In this document: one piece after another, positions 33,449-42,344 of the stretch | Position numbering within the stretch: the first letter of the stretch is position 1 | How the letters are laid out: each line of letters begins with the position of its first letter | Assembly (NCBI RefSeq): GCF_000971115.1 | Contig: NZ_BBLV01000006.1 | Coordinates: forward strand, 160,649 to 224,648 | Direction of reading: 5' to 3' | DNA length: 64,000 nucleotides | Source: Demequina gelatinilytica | Lineage (GTDB): Bacteria > Actinomycetota > Actinomycetes > Actinomycetales > Demequinaceae | The notes under the pieces: generated by a model | Databases searched by the model: none | The model's input: only the letters and a program-made list of their open reading frames with translations | What the model was told of the DNA's origin: nothing | Program-made: the position numbers and the translations under genes

Positions 33449-34960
33449 TCACCTCCCCTTGCGCAGGCCCGTGAGCTGCTTCATCAGGTCGAACCAGAAC
33501 GGGCCGCCGAGCGCCGTCGCGAGGCCGGTGAGCGCGATGCCTGCGAGCTGCCCCCAGAAGTCCATCTGGCGGGGCTGAGTCGGGGGCTTCGCCGCATCCC
33601 CCTCGCCCTCAACGCCCGCAGCGGGCGACGCACTGGGACTGGGGCTCGCGGACGCACTCGGGCTCGCGGACGATGCAGGCTCGGGCACGCCATCCCACGC
33701 GTCGCCGAAGAGCGTGAAGTAGTCCTCGTCACCAGGAACGATGAGGCCCGCCTCCGAGAACACGCGGAACTGCTGCACAGCACAACCGAGGTCCGCGTAG
33801 GGATCGGTGGTGGTCTCGCCACCGGATTCCGAGTCCGTTCCCACCGTCGGCTGCACCGTAGGGTCCGCGCCGGGTGTCGCCGCCTCGAGCATCTCACCCG
33901 AGGCCGCTACCGTCGTCTCGACCGTCGTGGTCACCGTCGCTGCTCCCTCGGCAGAGTCCTGGTCGCTGGATCCCCCCTCATCGCCCTCGCCCGCCTCCAC
34001 GCAGGCCGGGAACTCCCCCGCGCTCACGCCGTCCGCGGCGGTGACGGCGGCCTGCCGGAACGCCGCGTTGTCGTTGAGCCCGCCGGCGATCGCGATCGCG
34101 TTGACGTTGAACAGGATCGCGATCACCACGCCGATCGCCCCGAGCGCCCACTTGGCGTTCCGCTTGTAGGTGCTGCTCAGCACCTGCATCTGGCCGTCGA
34201 ACCAGGTCTCCGCCGCGGCGAGCAGCTTGTCGGTGTCGTGCGCGACCGCGGCACCCGTCGTCGCGAGGAAGGCCCCGAGCGGCGCGAGCAGCCCCTGGTC
34301 GGGCTGCTGGTACTCCTGGGCGAGGTCTCTCACGCGCGCCTCGAGCCCGTCTCCCTCGCGCGCCTGCGCGAGCTCCACCAGCGCGTTCGCGAACACCTTG
34401 CCGGGGATCTCCGAGACCTTCGATCGATGCCCCAGCTTGACGTAGTCGAGCCCTCCGACCGCGCCCGTCTGCGCCAAGGTCTGAAGTCGCGCTTGCGCCT
34501 GGGCGCGCTTCGCATCCCGCGGCTTGCGGTCGAAGATCCTGGCGAACCATCCGGTCGCGCGGGTGAGCGGATCCTGAGCCACCGCCACGGGCGGCGGACC
34601 GGATGCCCCGCGTGCGGACCGCCCACCGGACGCCGCAGCACCTGCCCCGAGACCGAGGAGCCGCTCCGCCAGCGACCGACCCTCGGCGGGCGGCTGAGCC
34701 GCTGGTCGTGACGGCGCGACGGCGATGACAGGGTTCCCGCGGATCGGCCTCACCGACCTGCAGAACAGACCCGTCCACAGGAATGGGATGCCCAGCTTGT
34801 GGTCCGCCCCCGAGAGCAGCTCATCGAGCCGTGCCCACAGGGCCTTGGATCGCACATTGAACAGCCTGGTGACGATCTCGTTCACCGCCGAGGCCGCTGC
34901 CGCGGCGATGGCGAAGACCAGGACCAGACCGATCGCGATCTCGAGGACGACGCTGTCCAT
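33449..34960 (-). CDS. Conserved membrane protein (503 aa), first gene of the giant-protein operon
   Basis: The N-terminus is a membrane helix directly followed by a conserved segment (V-L-E-I-A-I-G-L-V-L-V-F at residues 4-15, then A-V-N-E-I-V-T-R-L-F and R-S-K-A-L-W-A-R). A Pro/Ala-rich soluble part, a second helix (~270-296), an acidic Thr/Ser/Pro region and a final hydrophobic segment follow; it ends in A-L-G-G-P-F-W-F-D-L-M-K-Q-L-T-G-L-R. The head and tail pattern (x-A-I-G-L-x, N-E, L-R-x-x-x-L; then L-G-x-P-F-W-F-D-L) recalls a bacterial membrane-protein family of unknown role. The ATG has a GGAGGTG site. The giant gene starts 76 bp downstream. It may anchor the giant protein to the membrane, which is inference. 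Confidence 0.85.
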   Translation of the reverse strand: MDSVVLEIAIGLVLVFAIAAAAASAVNEIVTRLFNVRSKALWARLDELLSGADHKLGIPFLWTGLFCRSVRPIRGNPVIAVAPSRPAAQPPAEGRSLAERLLGLGAGAAASGGRSARGASGPPPVAVAQDPLTRATGWFARIFDRKPRDAKRAQAQARLQTLAQTGAVGGLDYVKLGHRSKVSEIPGKVFANALVELAQAREGDGLEARVRDLAQEYQQPDQGLLAPLGAFLATTGAAVAHDTDKLLAAAETWFDGQMQVLSSTYKRNAKWALGAIGVVIAILFNVNAIAIAGGLNDNAAFRQAAVTAADGVSAGEFPACVEAGEGDEGGSSDQDSAEGAATVTTTVETTVAASGEMLEAATPGADPTVQPTVGTDSESGGETTTDPYADLGCAVQQFRVFSEAGLIVPGDEDYFTLFGDAWDGVPEPASSASPSASASPSPSASPAAGVEGEGDAAKPPTQPRQMDFWGQLAGIALTGLATALGGPFWFDLMKQLTGLRKGR

Positions 34961-35218
34961 ACGGCACCTCCGGGCGCTGCCGCACGGCACCTCGCGCGAG
35001 CGACGCCCCCCTGTGCGCCCGTCCTCCCGCACGTCGGCCGACACGCCTGCTCCGACGTCGGCGCCACGCTCATGCTAAGCCCGCCGCGTCCCTTTTGTCC
35101 GGATCTTCGCGCATCTCGGTGAAGGTCCGCCATGACGACCCCCTCGCCGTGCATCGTCCCCGCGCGCGGCCGACGTCGACGCAGGTACGCTCCCAATCGA
35201 GGGCGGAGGGAGCGCGAC

Positions 35219-36271
35219 ATGAACGATGCAGCCCCGCGAAGGCGGGCGGACCTCCGGCTGACGCTGAGCGAGCGCGTCAACACCACTCTCGAGCTCACCG
35301 CGACCGGGCTCGGCGCGGTCGCGTTCGCGGTGGTGGCGGCGATCGCGCTGCCGGTGTTCGGCCTGGACGAGGCCGCGATCTCGGGCCCGGGATCCGTCGG
35401 CCAGTACGCCGCCATCGCATCGGCTGTCACCGCCGCGCTCGCCTTCGCCGCCGGCCGCTACGCGCTGCATCTGGGCGGTCGCTACCGGATCCGCGGCGCG
35501 CTCGACGTGGTCGACGTCGCGGCGCTCGCGCTCGCGCACGGCGTCATCGCGTTGCTCAGCTGGACGCTCGTGGCCGTGGTCCTCGCCGGCGGCTTCGTGG
35601 GCGCGACGCTGTACACGCTGCCGATCCTCGCGCTCAGCGGCGCCGCGGCCGCCGTCACCGCGTACGCGGCCTTCCTCTCCGCGGCGCACATGAACCCCGA
35701 GCTGCTCGCGGTGGTGCTCGCCGTCTTCCTGGTCGAGGGCATCCTCGCGAGCACGCTGACGGCGTCCGATCCCGACTGGTGGATGCAGAACCTCAGCACG
35801 TTGGGCATCTCGCACGACGTCTCGGCGATGGCCTTCAACCTCACGCTCATCGTCGCCGGCTTCCTGGTGACGGTGCTCGCACGCGTCGCCACGCGGGACG
35901 TGCCGACGTCGACGGAGCACGGCGTGCGAAGCGTCCGCACGGCGCTCATCGTGATCGGCATCTTCCTCGGGCTGGTCGGCGTGTTCCACGTCGACACGCA
36001 CTTCTGGATCCACACCGCGGTCGCGAGCGGGATGGCGGTCACGTTCGCCGTCCTCACCATCCGCCTGCGCGCCTGGGTGCCGGGCATCTCACGCGCGTTC
36101 CTGCCGGTGGGCTGGGCGTTCGTCGCCGTGATCTTCGTGCTCGCGTTCTTCTTCGCGACGGGCTACTACTCCCTCACCGCGGTCGAGCTGGTCGCGGGCG
36201 TGCTGGTCTTCACCTGGATCATCCTGTTCCAGCGCAACGTGGGCGCGCTGCACGCCGACACCGCCGCGTAG
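35219..36271 (+). CDS. DUF998-family integral membrane protein
   Basis: A 350-aa protein with about nine to ten predicted membrane helices. The segment W-W-M-Q-N-L-S-T-L-G-I-S-H-D-V-S-A-M-A-F-N and the following helix with a Gly after I-V-A match the DUF998 core (N-L-S-x-L-G then F-N). A second internal similarity occurs around V-F-H-V-D-T-H-F-W-I-H. The ATG is preceded by GGCGGAGGGAG; an earlier in-frame start lacks a site. Function unknown. It is divergent from the giant-protein operon; the 258-bp gap holds no clear promoter. Confidence 0.8.
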   Translation: MNDAAPRRRADLRLTLSERVNTTLELTATGLGAVAFAVVAAIALPVFGLDEAAISGPGSVGQYAAIASAVTAALAFAAGRYALHLGGRYRIRGALDVVDVAALALAHGVIALLSWTLVAVVLAGGFVGATLYTLPILALSGAAAAVTAYAAFLSAAHMNPELLAVVLAVFLVEGILASTLTASDPDWWMQNLSTLGISHDVSAMAFNLTLIVAGFLVTVLARVATRDVPTSTEHGVRSVRTALIVIGIFLGLVGVFHVDTHFWIHTAVASGMAVTFAVLTIRLRAWVPGISRAFLPVGWAFVAVIFVLAFFFATGYYSLTAVELVAGVLVFTWIILFQRNVGALHADTAA

Positions 36272-36332
36272 GCGCTCGCCGGGCGGCACCGCGCGCATCC
36301 ATGGCACCCTGGCAAGGGAGCCGGGGAGAGCC

Positions 36333-37418
36333 ATGTCGGACGATGCGCGCACACCTCGCGGGCGCGGGCGCGCCTGGGCGGGCGGCGCCGGACGGGCCGT
36401 CGCCAGCCTCGGCACCATCGAGCCGTTCCCCGATCCACGCTGGCAGATCGCCCTCCAAGCCGCCATCGCGACCGCGGCACCCGTCGCGGTCGGAGTCGCG
36501 CTGGGCCATGCCGACCTGGGGCTGATCGCCTCGACCGGCGGCTTCACCACGCTCTACGCCTCGTGGCGCACGCCGGTGGACCGCATGCGGCTCCTGCCGT
36601 TCGTCGCCGTCGTGCTGACGCTCAGCGCGGCGCTCGGGACCCTGACCGGGCCATCGCCCGTCGCGGCGAGCATCGGCCTCATGCTGGTCGCCGTCGGCGT
36701 CGCCGCGATCGGCTACGGGTACGCGCTCGGGCCGCCGGGACCGCTGTTCCCCATGCTCGCGTACGGGCTCGCGGCGCACGTGAGCGAGCTCGACCATGGC
36801 GCCCGGATCCAGCAACCGGGGGTGGTGATCGGCGCGATCGGAGCGGGCGCCGTCTTCGCGTGCCTGGTGGCCGCGGCACGCCTGCTGCTGCCGCAGCATC
36901 GTCGAGCGCCCGCGACACCCCTGCGCGGCCTCCTCCCCGGGCCCACATGGGACGCGGCCGCGCGCGAGCTGCTGCTCCGCGCGAGCATCGTCGCCGTGGT
37001 CGGCACCGCGGTGAGCTACCTGGTCGTCGACCCGGGACGCGCGTACTGGACGGTGGGCGCGGGGCTCGCCGTGGTCGGCGCCAGGCCGGGACGGGGCCGC
37101 GCGGCGCAGCGAGGGGTCCACCGCATCGTCGGCACCATCGCCGGCGCCGGGCTCTACGTCGCGGCGGCGACGCTGGCGACGCCGCCGCCGTGGGTGCTCG
37201 TGCTGGTGATCGGCGTGCTCCAGTTCGCCGCGCAGATGCTCGTGGTGCGCAACTACGCGCTCGCGCTGACGTTCATCACCCCCACGGTGCTCATCATCGT
37301 GGGAGCGGCGCGCGGAGCCGATCCCCTGCTCGACGTGGTCTGGGAGCGCGTGCTCGACACCATCGTGGGCGGCATCCTCGGCGCGCTCACCGGGCTGGTG
37401 CATGGGCGCCGCCCGTAG
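36333..37418 (+). CDS. FUSC-family membrane protein, paralogue of the gene at 19638-20735
   Basis: A 361-aa protein with about ten hydrophobic segments in two halves. It aligns with the product of 19638-20735 over its whole length: R-A-V-A-S-L-G-T-I against R-A-V-V-S-L-G-T-M, P-R-W-x-I-A-L-Q-A-A, G-P-P-G-P-L-F-P-M-L-A-Y-G, and V-V-D-P-G-R-A-Y-W-T-V-G-A-G. The FUSC signature R-G-V-H-R-I-V-G-T-I is present. Likely an exporter of small aromatic or other toxic compounds; substrate unknown. A GGGGAGAG site precedes the ATG. The next gene follows 32 bp later. Confidence 0.85.
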   Translation: MSDDARTPRGRGRAWAGGAGRAVASLGTIEPFPDPRWQIALQAAIATAAPVAVGVALGHADLGLIASTGGFTTLYASWRTPVDRMRLLPFVAVVLTLSAALGTLTGPSPVAASIGLMLVAVGVAAIGYGYALGPPGPLFPMLAYGLAAHVSELDHGARIQQPGVVIGAIGAGAVFACLVAAARLLLPQHRRAPATPLRGLLPGPTWDAAARELLLRASIVAVVGTAVSYLVVDPGRAYWTVGAGLAVVGARPGRGRAAQRGVHRIVGTIAGAGLYVAAATLATPPPWVLVLVIGVLQFAAQMLVVRNYALALTFITPTVLIIVGAARGADPLLDVVWERVLDTIVGGILGALTGLVHGRRP

Positions 37419-37450
37419 CCGCCGCATCCCACGCCGTCTACCCTGGCGCC

Positions 37451-37810
37451 ATGTCCCGCCACAAGATCTTCGACATGCCCTTCGCGCGCATCTACCCGGA
37501 GTACGTGAAGAAGGTCGAGCGGAAGGACCACACCGTCGACGAGCTCCACACGGTGCTCACTTGGCTGACCGGCTACAGCGACGACGGGATCGCGGACGCC
37601 GTCGCGGACGAGCGCACGCTCGAGCAGTTCTTCGCGAGCGCACCCGCGATGAACGACCACACGGATCTCATCACAGGCGTGATCTGCGGCGTCCGTGTCG
37701 AGGAGATCGAGGACCCTCTGATGCAGCAGATCCGCTGGATGGACAAGCTGGTCGACGAGGTCGCGCGGGGCAAGCGCATGGCCTCGATCCTGCGAGCGCC
37801 GAAGGCCTGA
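37451..37810 (+). CDS. DUF2200 domain-containing protein
   Basis: A 119-aa soluble protein that matches the DUF2200 family over its full length: K-I-F-D-M-P-F-A-R-I-Y-P-x-Y-V-K-K-V-E-R-K near the N-terminus, L-T-W-L-T-G-Y near 42-48, and I-R-W-M-D-K-L-V-D-E-V-A-R-G-K near the C-terminus. The biochemical role of this small family is not known to me. The ATG gives the usual family length. It is probably co-transcribed with the FUSC gene. Confidence 0.9.
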   Translation: MSRHKIFDMPFARIYPEYVKKVERKDHTVDELHTVLTWLTGYSDDGIADAVADERTLEQFFASAPAMNDHTDLITGVICGVRVEEIEDPLMQQIRWMDKLVDEVARGKRMASILRAPKA

Positions 37811-37823
37811 TCGGGAGCCGCGG

Positions 37824-38363
37824 CTACTCGCCGGCCGGTCCGAGCCCCAGCGCGGCCCACCCGGCGACCGCCACCACCGCGGCGCCCGCCACCGCGATCA
37901 CCACCACCGCGCGCGAGCCGCGCATCGCCTCGACCACCTTGGGCACCGCATCGTCCACCGCCATGCCTTCTGCCGCGAGCATGCGCGCGGTCCGCGCCGC
38001 CCGCCGCAGGCGCCCGCGCGTCTCGAGCGCGCCCAGGAAGGCCGCGACCACCAGCAGCGCGACGCCGATCGCCAGCAGCAGGAGCACCGCGGTTCCCAGC
38101 ATGCGCTCGCTCCAGGTGCCGTTGAGCTGCGTGCCCTTGCGGACCTGGCGCGGGGCGTCGGCGAGCCCGACCACGTCGACGAGCTGCCAGATCCCGAACC
38201 ATGCCGCACCGATCGCCAGCACCGCGACGGCGCCCGCGACCACCGTGAACGCCGTGCTGTGCTCGCCGGGCTCGGGCTCGGCGACCCCCCCAGGTTCCGG
38301 CTCCGGCGCGGCCTGGTCCACGCGATCGGGCTCGTCGGCGGCGGTGTCGAGGGGTGCGGTCAT
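37824..38363 (-). CDS. Small membrane protein of unknown function
   Basis: A 179-aa protein. An acidic, Pro/Glu-rich N-terminal tail (~1-35) is followed by a membrane helix (~38-62), a loop, a second helix (~88-112), an Arg-rich helix and a third hydrophobic segment (~150-172). No family was recognised. The ATG has a GGGAGGCC site. It converges on the DUF2200 gene (13-bp gap) and follows the FMN reductase gene by 82 bp on the same strand. Confidence 0.65.
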   Translation of the reverse strand: MTAPLDTAADEPDRVDQAAPEPEPGGVAEPEPGEHSTAFTVVAGAVAVLAIGAAWFGIWQLVDVVGLADAPRQVRKGTQLNGTWSERMLGTAVLLLLAIGVALLVVAAFLGALETRGRLRRAARTARMLAAEGMAVDDAVPKVVEAMRGSRAVVVIAVAGAAVVAVAGWAALGLGPAGE

Positions 38364-38445
38364 GGCGGCCTCCCGGTGCGACCTGGAGTGCGGGACAGGA
38401 CCACAGCAGGATCACACGATCCCGCCGGTGACGCCATGCCGGCGG

Positions 38446-39015
38446 TCAGCGCTGCGCGCGCACCTCGCGCATCGCTGACGCCCACAGCTCGAGGGCGTCG
38501 AGCATGGCGGCCAAGCCGTGCTCGTGGTGCTCGTTCGGCGTGGCCGTGTAGCCGTCGAAGTCGGCACGGTTGGACAGCGTGGTCTGCGGCCGCACGTGGG
38601 CGATCCCCACCGCGCTCAGCACTCCGCGCAGATGCTCGGCGGAGCGGAGCCCCTCGCCGTTGCCGTACGAGACGATGGCCGCGGCCTTGTCGAGCCATTC
38701 CGCCCACAGGTAGTCGATCGCGTTCTTGAGCGCCGCAGGCAGGCCGTGGTTGTACTCGGGGCACACGAACACGAACGCGTCGTAGCGCGCGATCACCGCC
38801 GCCCAGATCCTCGTGTGCGCGTGGGTGTAGTCGCCCGTCGACGCGGCGGCAGGCTCGTCGAGCAGGGGCAGCGGGTGGTCGCGCAGGTCGATCAGCTCGT
38901 AGGTCGCGCCACGATGCTCGGCGTGGTCGAGCACCCAGCCCGCCACCGATTCGCCGCGCCGTCGCGGACGTGTGGAGCCGAGGATGACGCCGATGCGGAG
39001 GTCAGAGGTGTCCAT
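38446..39015 (-). CDS. NADPH-dependent FMN reductase family protein
   Basis: A 189-aa flavodoxin-like oxidoreductase. The phosphate-binding loop is I-L-G-S-T-R-P-R-R near residues 11-19 and the flavin-stacking segment is C-P-E-Y-N-H-G-L-P-A-A-L-K-N-A-I-D-Y-L, both diagnostic of the FMN_red family (azoreductase/quinone reductase-like). It probably reduces flavin or quinones with NAD(P)H. The start is uncertain: an in-frame upstream codon would add 21 residues, but homology begins at the chosen ATG. It is divergent from the GH127 gene, whose operator lies in the shared 149-bp gap. Confidence 0.9.
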   Translation of the reverse strand: MDTSDLRIGVILGSTRPRRRGESVAGWVLDHAEHRGATYELIDLRDHPLPLLDEPAAASTGDYTHAHTRIWAAVIARYDAFVFVCPEYNHGLPAALKNAIDYLWAEWLDKAAAIVSYGNGEGLRSAEHLRGVLSAVGIAHVRPQTTLSNRADFDGYTATPNEHHEHGLAAMLDALELWASAMREVRAQR

Positions 39016-39110
39016 CCGCGCATCGTCTCCCGCGCGCGGCAGCCGCACAACCTGGCGGATCGACGACGGTGCCGACACCCCCGTGTGCGATCGCGCCTCG
39101 CAGGGTAGGC

Positions 39111-39127
39111 TTTACATCGTTGCAAAG
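39111..39127 (+). promoter_or_regulatory. LacI-type operator in front of GH127
   Basis: TTTACATCGTTGCAAAG, an imperfect palindrome around a central CG. Its reverse complement, TTGCAACGATGTAA at the core, matches the elements at 47951 and 48175. It overlaps the position expected for the transcription start, 38 bp before the GH127 ATG. Confidence 0.7.
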
Positions 39128-39164
39128 ACGTCCCCGACGCCGCGCTCAAGGAGGAGCCTTGTCC

Positions 39165-41105
39165 ATGGTCCGCACGCATGACGTCTGCGCCCCTGCCACG
39201 CCCTCGGCCGTCGCCGCGCACGACCTCACGCCGTTGCCGCTCGCCGCCGTGACGCTCGCCCCGGAGCACGAGCTCGGCGCCTGGCAGCACGTCAACCGCG
39301 AGCAGACCCTGCCCCATGTGATCGACCACCTCGAGTCGACGGGGGTGCTCGACAACCTGCGCCGCCTGACAGGCGGGACCGAGGCACCGTTCCGCGGCCC
39401 GCACTTCGCGGACTCGGACCTGTACAAGACGCTCGAGGCGATCGCGTGGGAGTCCGCGCGCATGCCGGACGACCAGCCCTGGGAGCCGTGGGTCCAGGAG
39501 GCCGCCGCTCTCCTCGCAACCGCCCAGAGGGACGACGGCTACCTGGACTCGCACGTCCAGGGCAACGCCGGCGAGGCATGGTCGGACATGCGTGGGGGCC
39601 ATGAGCTGTACCTGCTGGGCCACCTGATCCAGGCGGCCGTGGCCCGCGAGCGCGCGACCGGCGCGGCGGACCTCATGGACGTGGCCCGGCGCTTCGCCGA
39701 CCTCGCGGTCGCCACGTTCGGCCCTGCCGGCGCGCGCGAGGACGGCTACTGCGGACACCCCGAGGTGGAGACCGCCCTGGTCGAGCTCTACCGGCACACG
39801 GGCGAGCGCGCCTACCTCGACACCGCTCTCGCGATGCTCGACCGGCGCGGCACCGGCGCGCTCGGGAGCGCGCCCTTCGAGCCCTCGTACTTCCAGGACC
39901 ATGCACCTGTCAGGGAGGTGCGGGAGGCGACCGGCCATGCGGTGCGCCAGCTCTACCTGGCCGCCGGCATGGCCGATGCCGCGGCCGAGGTCGACGACCC
40001 GGGCCTGCGCGATGCGCTCGCCGCCCTGTGGCGTTCGGCCCACGGCACCAAGGAGTACCTGACGGGCGGCATGGGCTCGCGCCACCGCGACGAGTCCTTC
40101 GGCGACCCCTACGAGCTGCCTCCGGACCGCGCCTATGCGGAGACGTGCGCCGCCATCGCCTCCTTCCAATGGAACTGGCGGATGCTGCTCGCCACCGGCG
40201 AGGCACGCCACGGCGATGCGATGGAGCGCACCCTCCACAACGCGATCGCGGCCGGGACCGGCGTCGACGGGAGGACGTTCTTCTACTCCAACCCGCTGCA
40301 GGTGCGCACGGGCCACGACGGCACCGGCGAGAACACGGCCGCGTCCCGCCGAGACTGGTACGGCTGCGCATGCTGCCCTCCGAACCTCGCCCGCCTGGTC
40401 TCCTCGCTCGGTGCCTACGTCGCGACGGGGACGGAACGTCGCGCACGCCTCCATCTCTACGGGGCGGGGACGGTGCGCATCGGCGCGACCACGCTCGGCC
40501 TGGCCACGGCGTACCCCTGGGACGGCCAGGTCGAGATCACCGTCGACGGGCCCCTCGAGGAGCTCGCCCTCCGGATCCCCGAGTGGTGCGACGGGGCGAT
40601 GCTCGACGTCGACGGCACGGCGTCGGAGGTGCGCGGGGACGCCGACGGGTACGCCCGGGTGAGGCTCGCGCCCGGGCCGCACCGCATCGTGCTGTCCCTC
40701 CCCATGCCTGTCGACGTGCTCGACCCCCACCCGCGCGTGGACGCCGTCCGGGGGACGGTCGCGCTGCGCCGCGGACCGGTGGTCTTCTGCCTCGAGCAGG
40801 CGGACCTGCCTCCCGGTGTCGCGCTCGAGGACATCCGGCTCGACCTCGCCGTGCCGCCCCGCGTGGGCCCCGGCGTCGCCTCGCTGCGGGCGGGCGCGAC
40901 CATCCTCGCGGAGGGCATCGTCCGCGCGACGCACGGGCTTCCCGCGCTGACCGCGCTGCCGAGGTCCTCGCATGCGACGGCGGCTTCTGGCATGCTTCCG
41001 GGGAGGATCGCCCTGCGCGCCATCCCGTACGCCCGCTGGGCGAACCGCGCGGGCGGCGCGATGCGGGTGTGGATCCCCGTCGACGAGGAGGTCTCGACCA
41101 CGTGA
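39165..41105 (+). CDS. GH127 beta-L-arabinofuranosidase
   Basis: A 646-aa enzyme with the (alpha/alpha)6 barrel of GH127 and no signal peptide, so cytoplasmic. The zinc-cysteine active site can be read directly: Y-A-E-T-C gives Glu326 and Cys328, and Y-G-C-A-C-C-P-P-N gives Cys403 and Cys404. These correspond to Glu338, Cys340, Cys417 and Cys418 of Bifidobacterium HypBA1, where Cys417 is the nucleophile. It releases beta-linked L-arabinofuranose, for example from Araf disaccharides of plant hydroxyproline-rich glycoproteins. The ATG follows AAGGAGGAG by 7 bp. The LacI gene overlaps its stop (GTGA), so enzyme and regulator are co-expressed. Confidence 0.92.
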   Translation: MVRTHDVCAPATPSAVAAHDLTPLPLAAVTLAPEHELGAWQHVNREQTLPHVIDHLESTGVLDNLRRLTGGTEAPFRGPHFADSDLYKTLEAIAWESARMPDDQPWEPWVQEAAALLATAQRDDGYLDSHVQGNAGEAWSDMRGGHELYLLGHLIQAAVARERATGAADLMDVARRFADLAVATFGPAGAREDGYCGHPEVETALVELYRHTGERAYLDTALAMLDRRGTGALGSAPFEPSYFQDHAPVREVREATGHAVRQLYLAAGMADAAAEVDDPGLRDALAALWRSAHGTKEYLTGGMGSRHRDESFGDPYELPPDRAYAETCAAIASFQWNWRMLLATGEARHGDAMERTLHNAIAAGTGVDGRTFFYSNPLQVRTGHDGTGENTAASRRDWYGCACCPPNLARLVSSLGAYVATGTERRARLHLYGAGTVRIGATTLGLATAYPWDGQVEITVDGPLEELALRIPEWCDGAMLDVDGTASEVRGDADGYARVRLAPGPHRIVLSLPMPVDVLDPHPRVDAVRGTVALRRGPVVFCLEQADLPPGVALEDIRLDLAVPPRVGPGVASLRAGATILAEGIVRATHGLPALTALPRSSHATAASGMLPGRIALRAIPYARWANRAGGAMRVWIPVDEEVSTT

Positions 41106-42127
41106 GCGGCTCGGGTGTGCGTGGCACGGTGACGATGCACGATGTGGCGGCGGCCGCCGGCGTGTCCGTCAAGACCGTGTCCAACGTGGTCAACGACTAT
41201 CCCCACATCCGTCCCGCGACGCGCGAGAAGGTCCAGAAGGCGATCGACGAGCTCGGCTACCGGATGAACCTGTCGGCGCGCAGCCTGCGCCAGGGCCGCA
41301 CCGGCATCATCGGACTCGCGCTGCCCGAGCTGTCGCTGCCGTACTTCGCGGAGCTCGCGGACTCCGTGATCCGCGCGGCGGAGGCCCGCGGCGTGGTCGT
41401 GCTCATCGAGCAGACGGGCGCGGACCGCCAGCACGAGCTGGACGTCCTCACCTCGGACCGCCGCCAGCTCACCGACGGCCTCATCTTCTCGCCGCTCGAG
41501 CTCGGTCCGGACGACGCCGACGCGCTCAAGGTCGACTACCCGCTGGTGGTGCTGGGAGAGCGCATCTTCGGCGGCGACTGGGACCACGTCACCATGAACA
41601 ACGTCGACGCGGCGCGCGCGGCGACGCAGCACCTCATCGACCAGGGACGCCGACGGATCGCCGTCATCGGCGCGCACGCGGGCGAGACGATGGGCTCGGC
41701 GGCGCTGCGTGTGCTCGGCTACCAGGCGGCGCTGGCCGCCAACGGCATCCCGCTCGACCCCTCGCTCATCGTCGAGGGTGGGCTGTGGCACCGCGCCACG
41801 GGTGCCGAGTGCGTCGATCACCTGGTGTCCACGGGCGTGGAGTTCGACGCCATCTTCGGCCTCAACGACGCCCTCGCGCTCGGCGCGCTGCACGCCCTGC
41901 ACGCGCGCGGCATCGCGGTGCCGGACCCGGTCGCGGTCATCGGCTTCGACGACATCGAGGACGCCGCGTACACGTCCCCCACGCTCTCCTCGATCTCTCC
42001 CGGACGCGAGCAGATCGCGCAGGAGGCCGTCGACCTGCTGCTCGCACGCATCGCGGGCGGCGGCGATCCCTATCGCCGCGTGATCGCGGACTTCACCGTG
42101 GTGCCGCGGGAGTCGACGGGCGGCTGA
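41102..42127 (+). CDS. LacI-family regulator of the arabinoside genes
   Basis: A 341-aa repressor. Residues ~8-60 form the helix-turn-helix and hinge (M-H-D-V-A-A-A-A-G-V-S-V-K-T-V-S-N-V-V-N, then L-S-A-R-S-L-R-Q-G-R-T). The ligand domain has G-L-A-L-P-E-L-S-L-P-Y-F and V-I-G-F-D-D-I-E. The GTG overlaps the GH127 stop. The same operator type occurs before GH127 and in the divergent region between the binding protein and GH27, so it probably controls all of these with an arabinose-related inducer. The binding assignment is inference from proximity and motif sharing. Confidence 0.92.
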   Translation: MSGSGVRGTVTMHDVAAAAGVSVKTVSNVVNDYPHIRPATREKVQKAIDELGYRMNLSARSLRQGRTGIIGLALPELSLPYFAELADSVIRAAEARGVVVLIEQTGADRQHELDVLTSDRRQLTDGLIFSPLELGPDDADALKVDYPLVVLGERIFGGDWDHVTMNNVDAARAATQHLIDQGRRRIAVIGAHAGETMGSAALRVLGYQAALAANGIPLDPSLIVEGGLWHRATGAECVDHLVSTGVEFDAIFGLNDALALGALHALHARGIAVPDPVAVIGFDDIEDAAYTSPTLSSISPGREQIAQEAVDLLLARIAGGGDPYRRVIADFTVVPRESTGG

Positions 42128-42131
42128 GCTC

Positions 42132-42170
42132 CGCCTCCCGCCTCCCGCCTCCCGCCTCCCGCCTCCCGCC
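42132..42170. repeat. CGCCTCC 7-bp tandem repeat
   Basis: Five perfect copies of CGCCTCC plus a partial sixth, immediately after the LacI stop codon. It is probably a slippage-prone simple repeat. Confidence 0.9.
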
Positions 42171-42311
42171 GAAGTGGTAGCTGGTGGTCGGCATTCCGAG
42201 CTTCTTGCCTCACAGTGGTGGCTGGTTGTCGCGCGCGCCGGCGTTGCGACAATGGCGCACCAACGTGGGGCAACGATTCCCGAAACGCGACACTCATCTA
42301 CCACTTTCGGG
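42169..42311. repeat. Inverted pair of a ~60-bp intergenic repeat element
   Basis: Two diverged copies face each other: 42169-42231 on the plus strand and 42247-42311 on the minus strand. Each starts near GAAGTGGTAG, has a TTCC/TTTC block in the middle and a (C)CTCACAGTGGTGGCT-like block, and ends in TTGTCG. A third copy is at 55219-55284. The region, between convergent genes, holds no coding sequence I can support. Confidence 0.65.
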
Positions 42312-42344
42312 GAGACGGAGTGCTGGGGGCGGGAGGTCCGCCGT

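Noticed and set aside
21830..34960. Contractile injection system or phage tail cluster
   Set aside because: No sheath, tube, baseplate, spike or AAA+ loader gene is present; size and beta-rich make-up alone are not enough.
42128..42344. A small protein gene in the repeat region after the LacI gene
   Set aside because: Open frames here are short, lack ribosome sites and run through the 7-bp repeats and the inverted repeat element.
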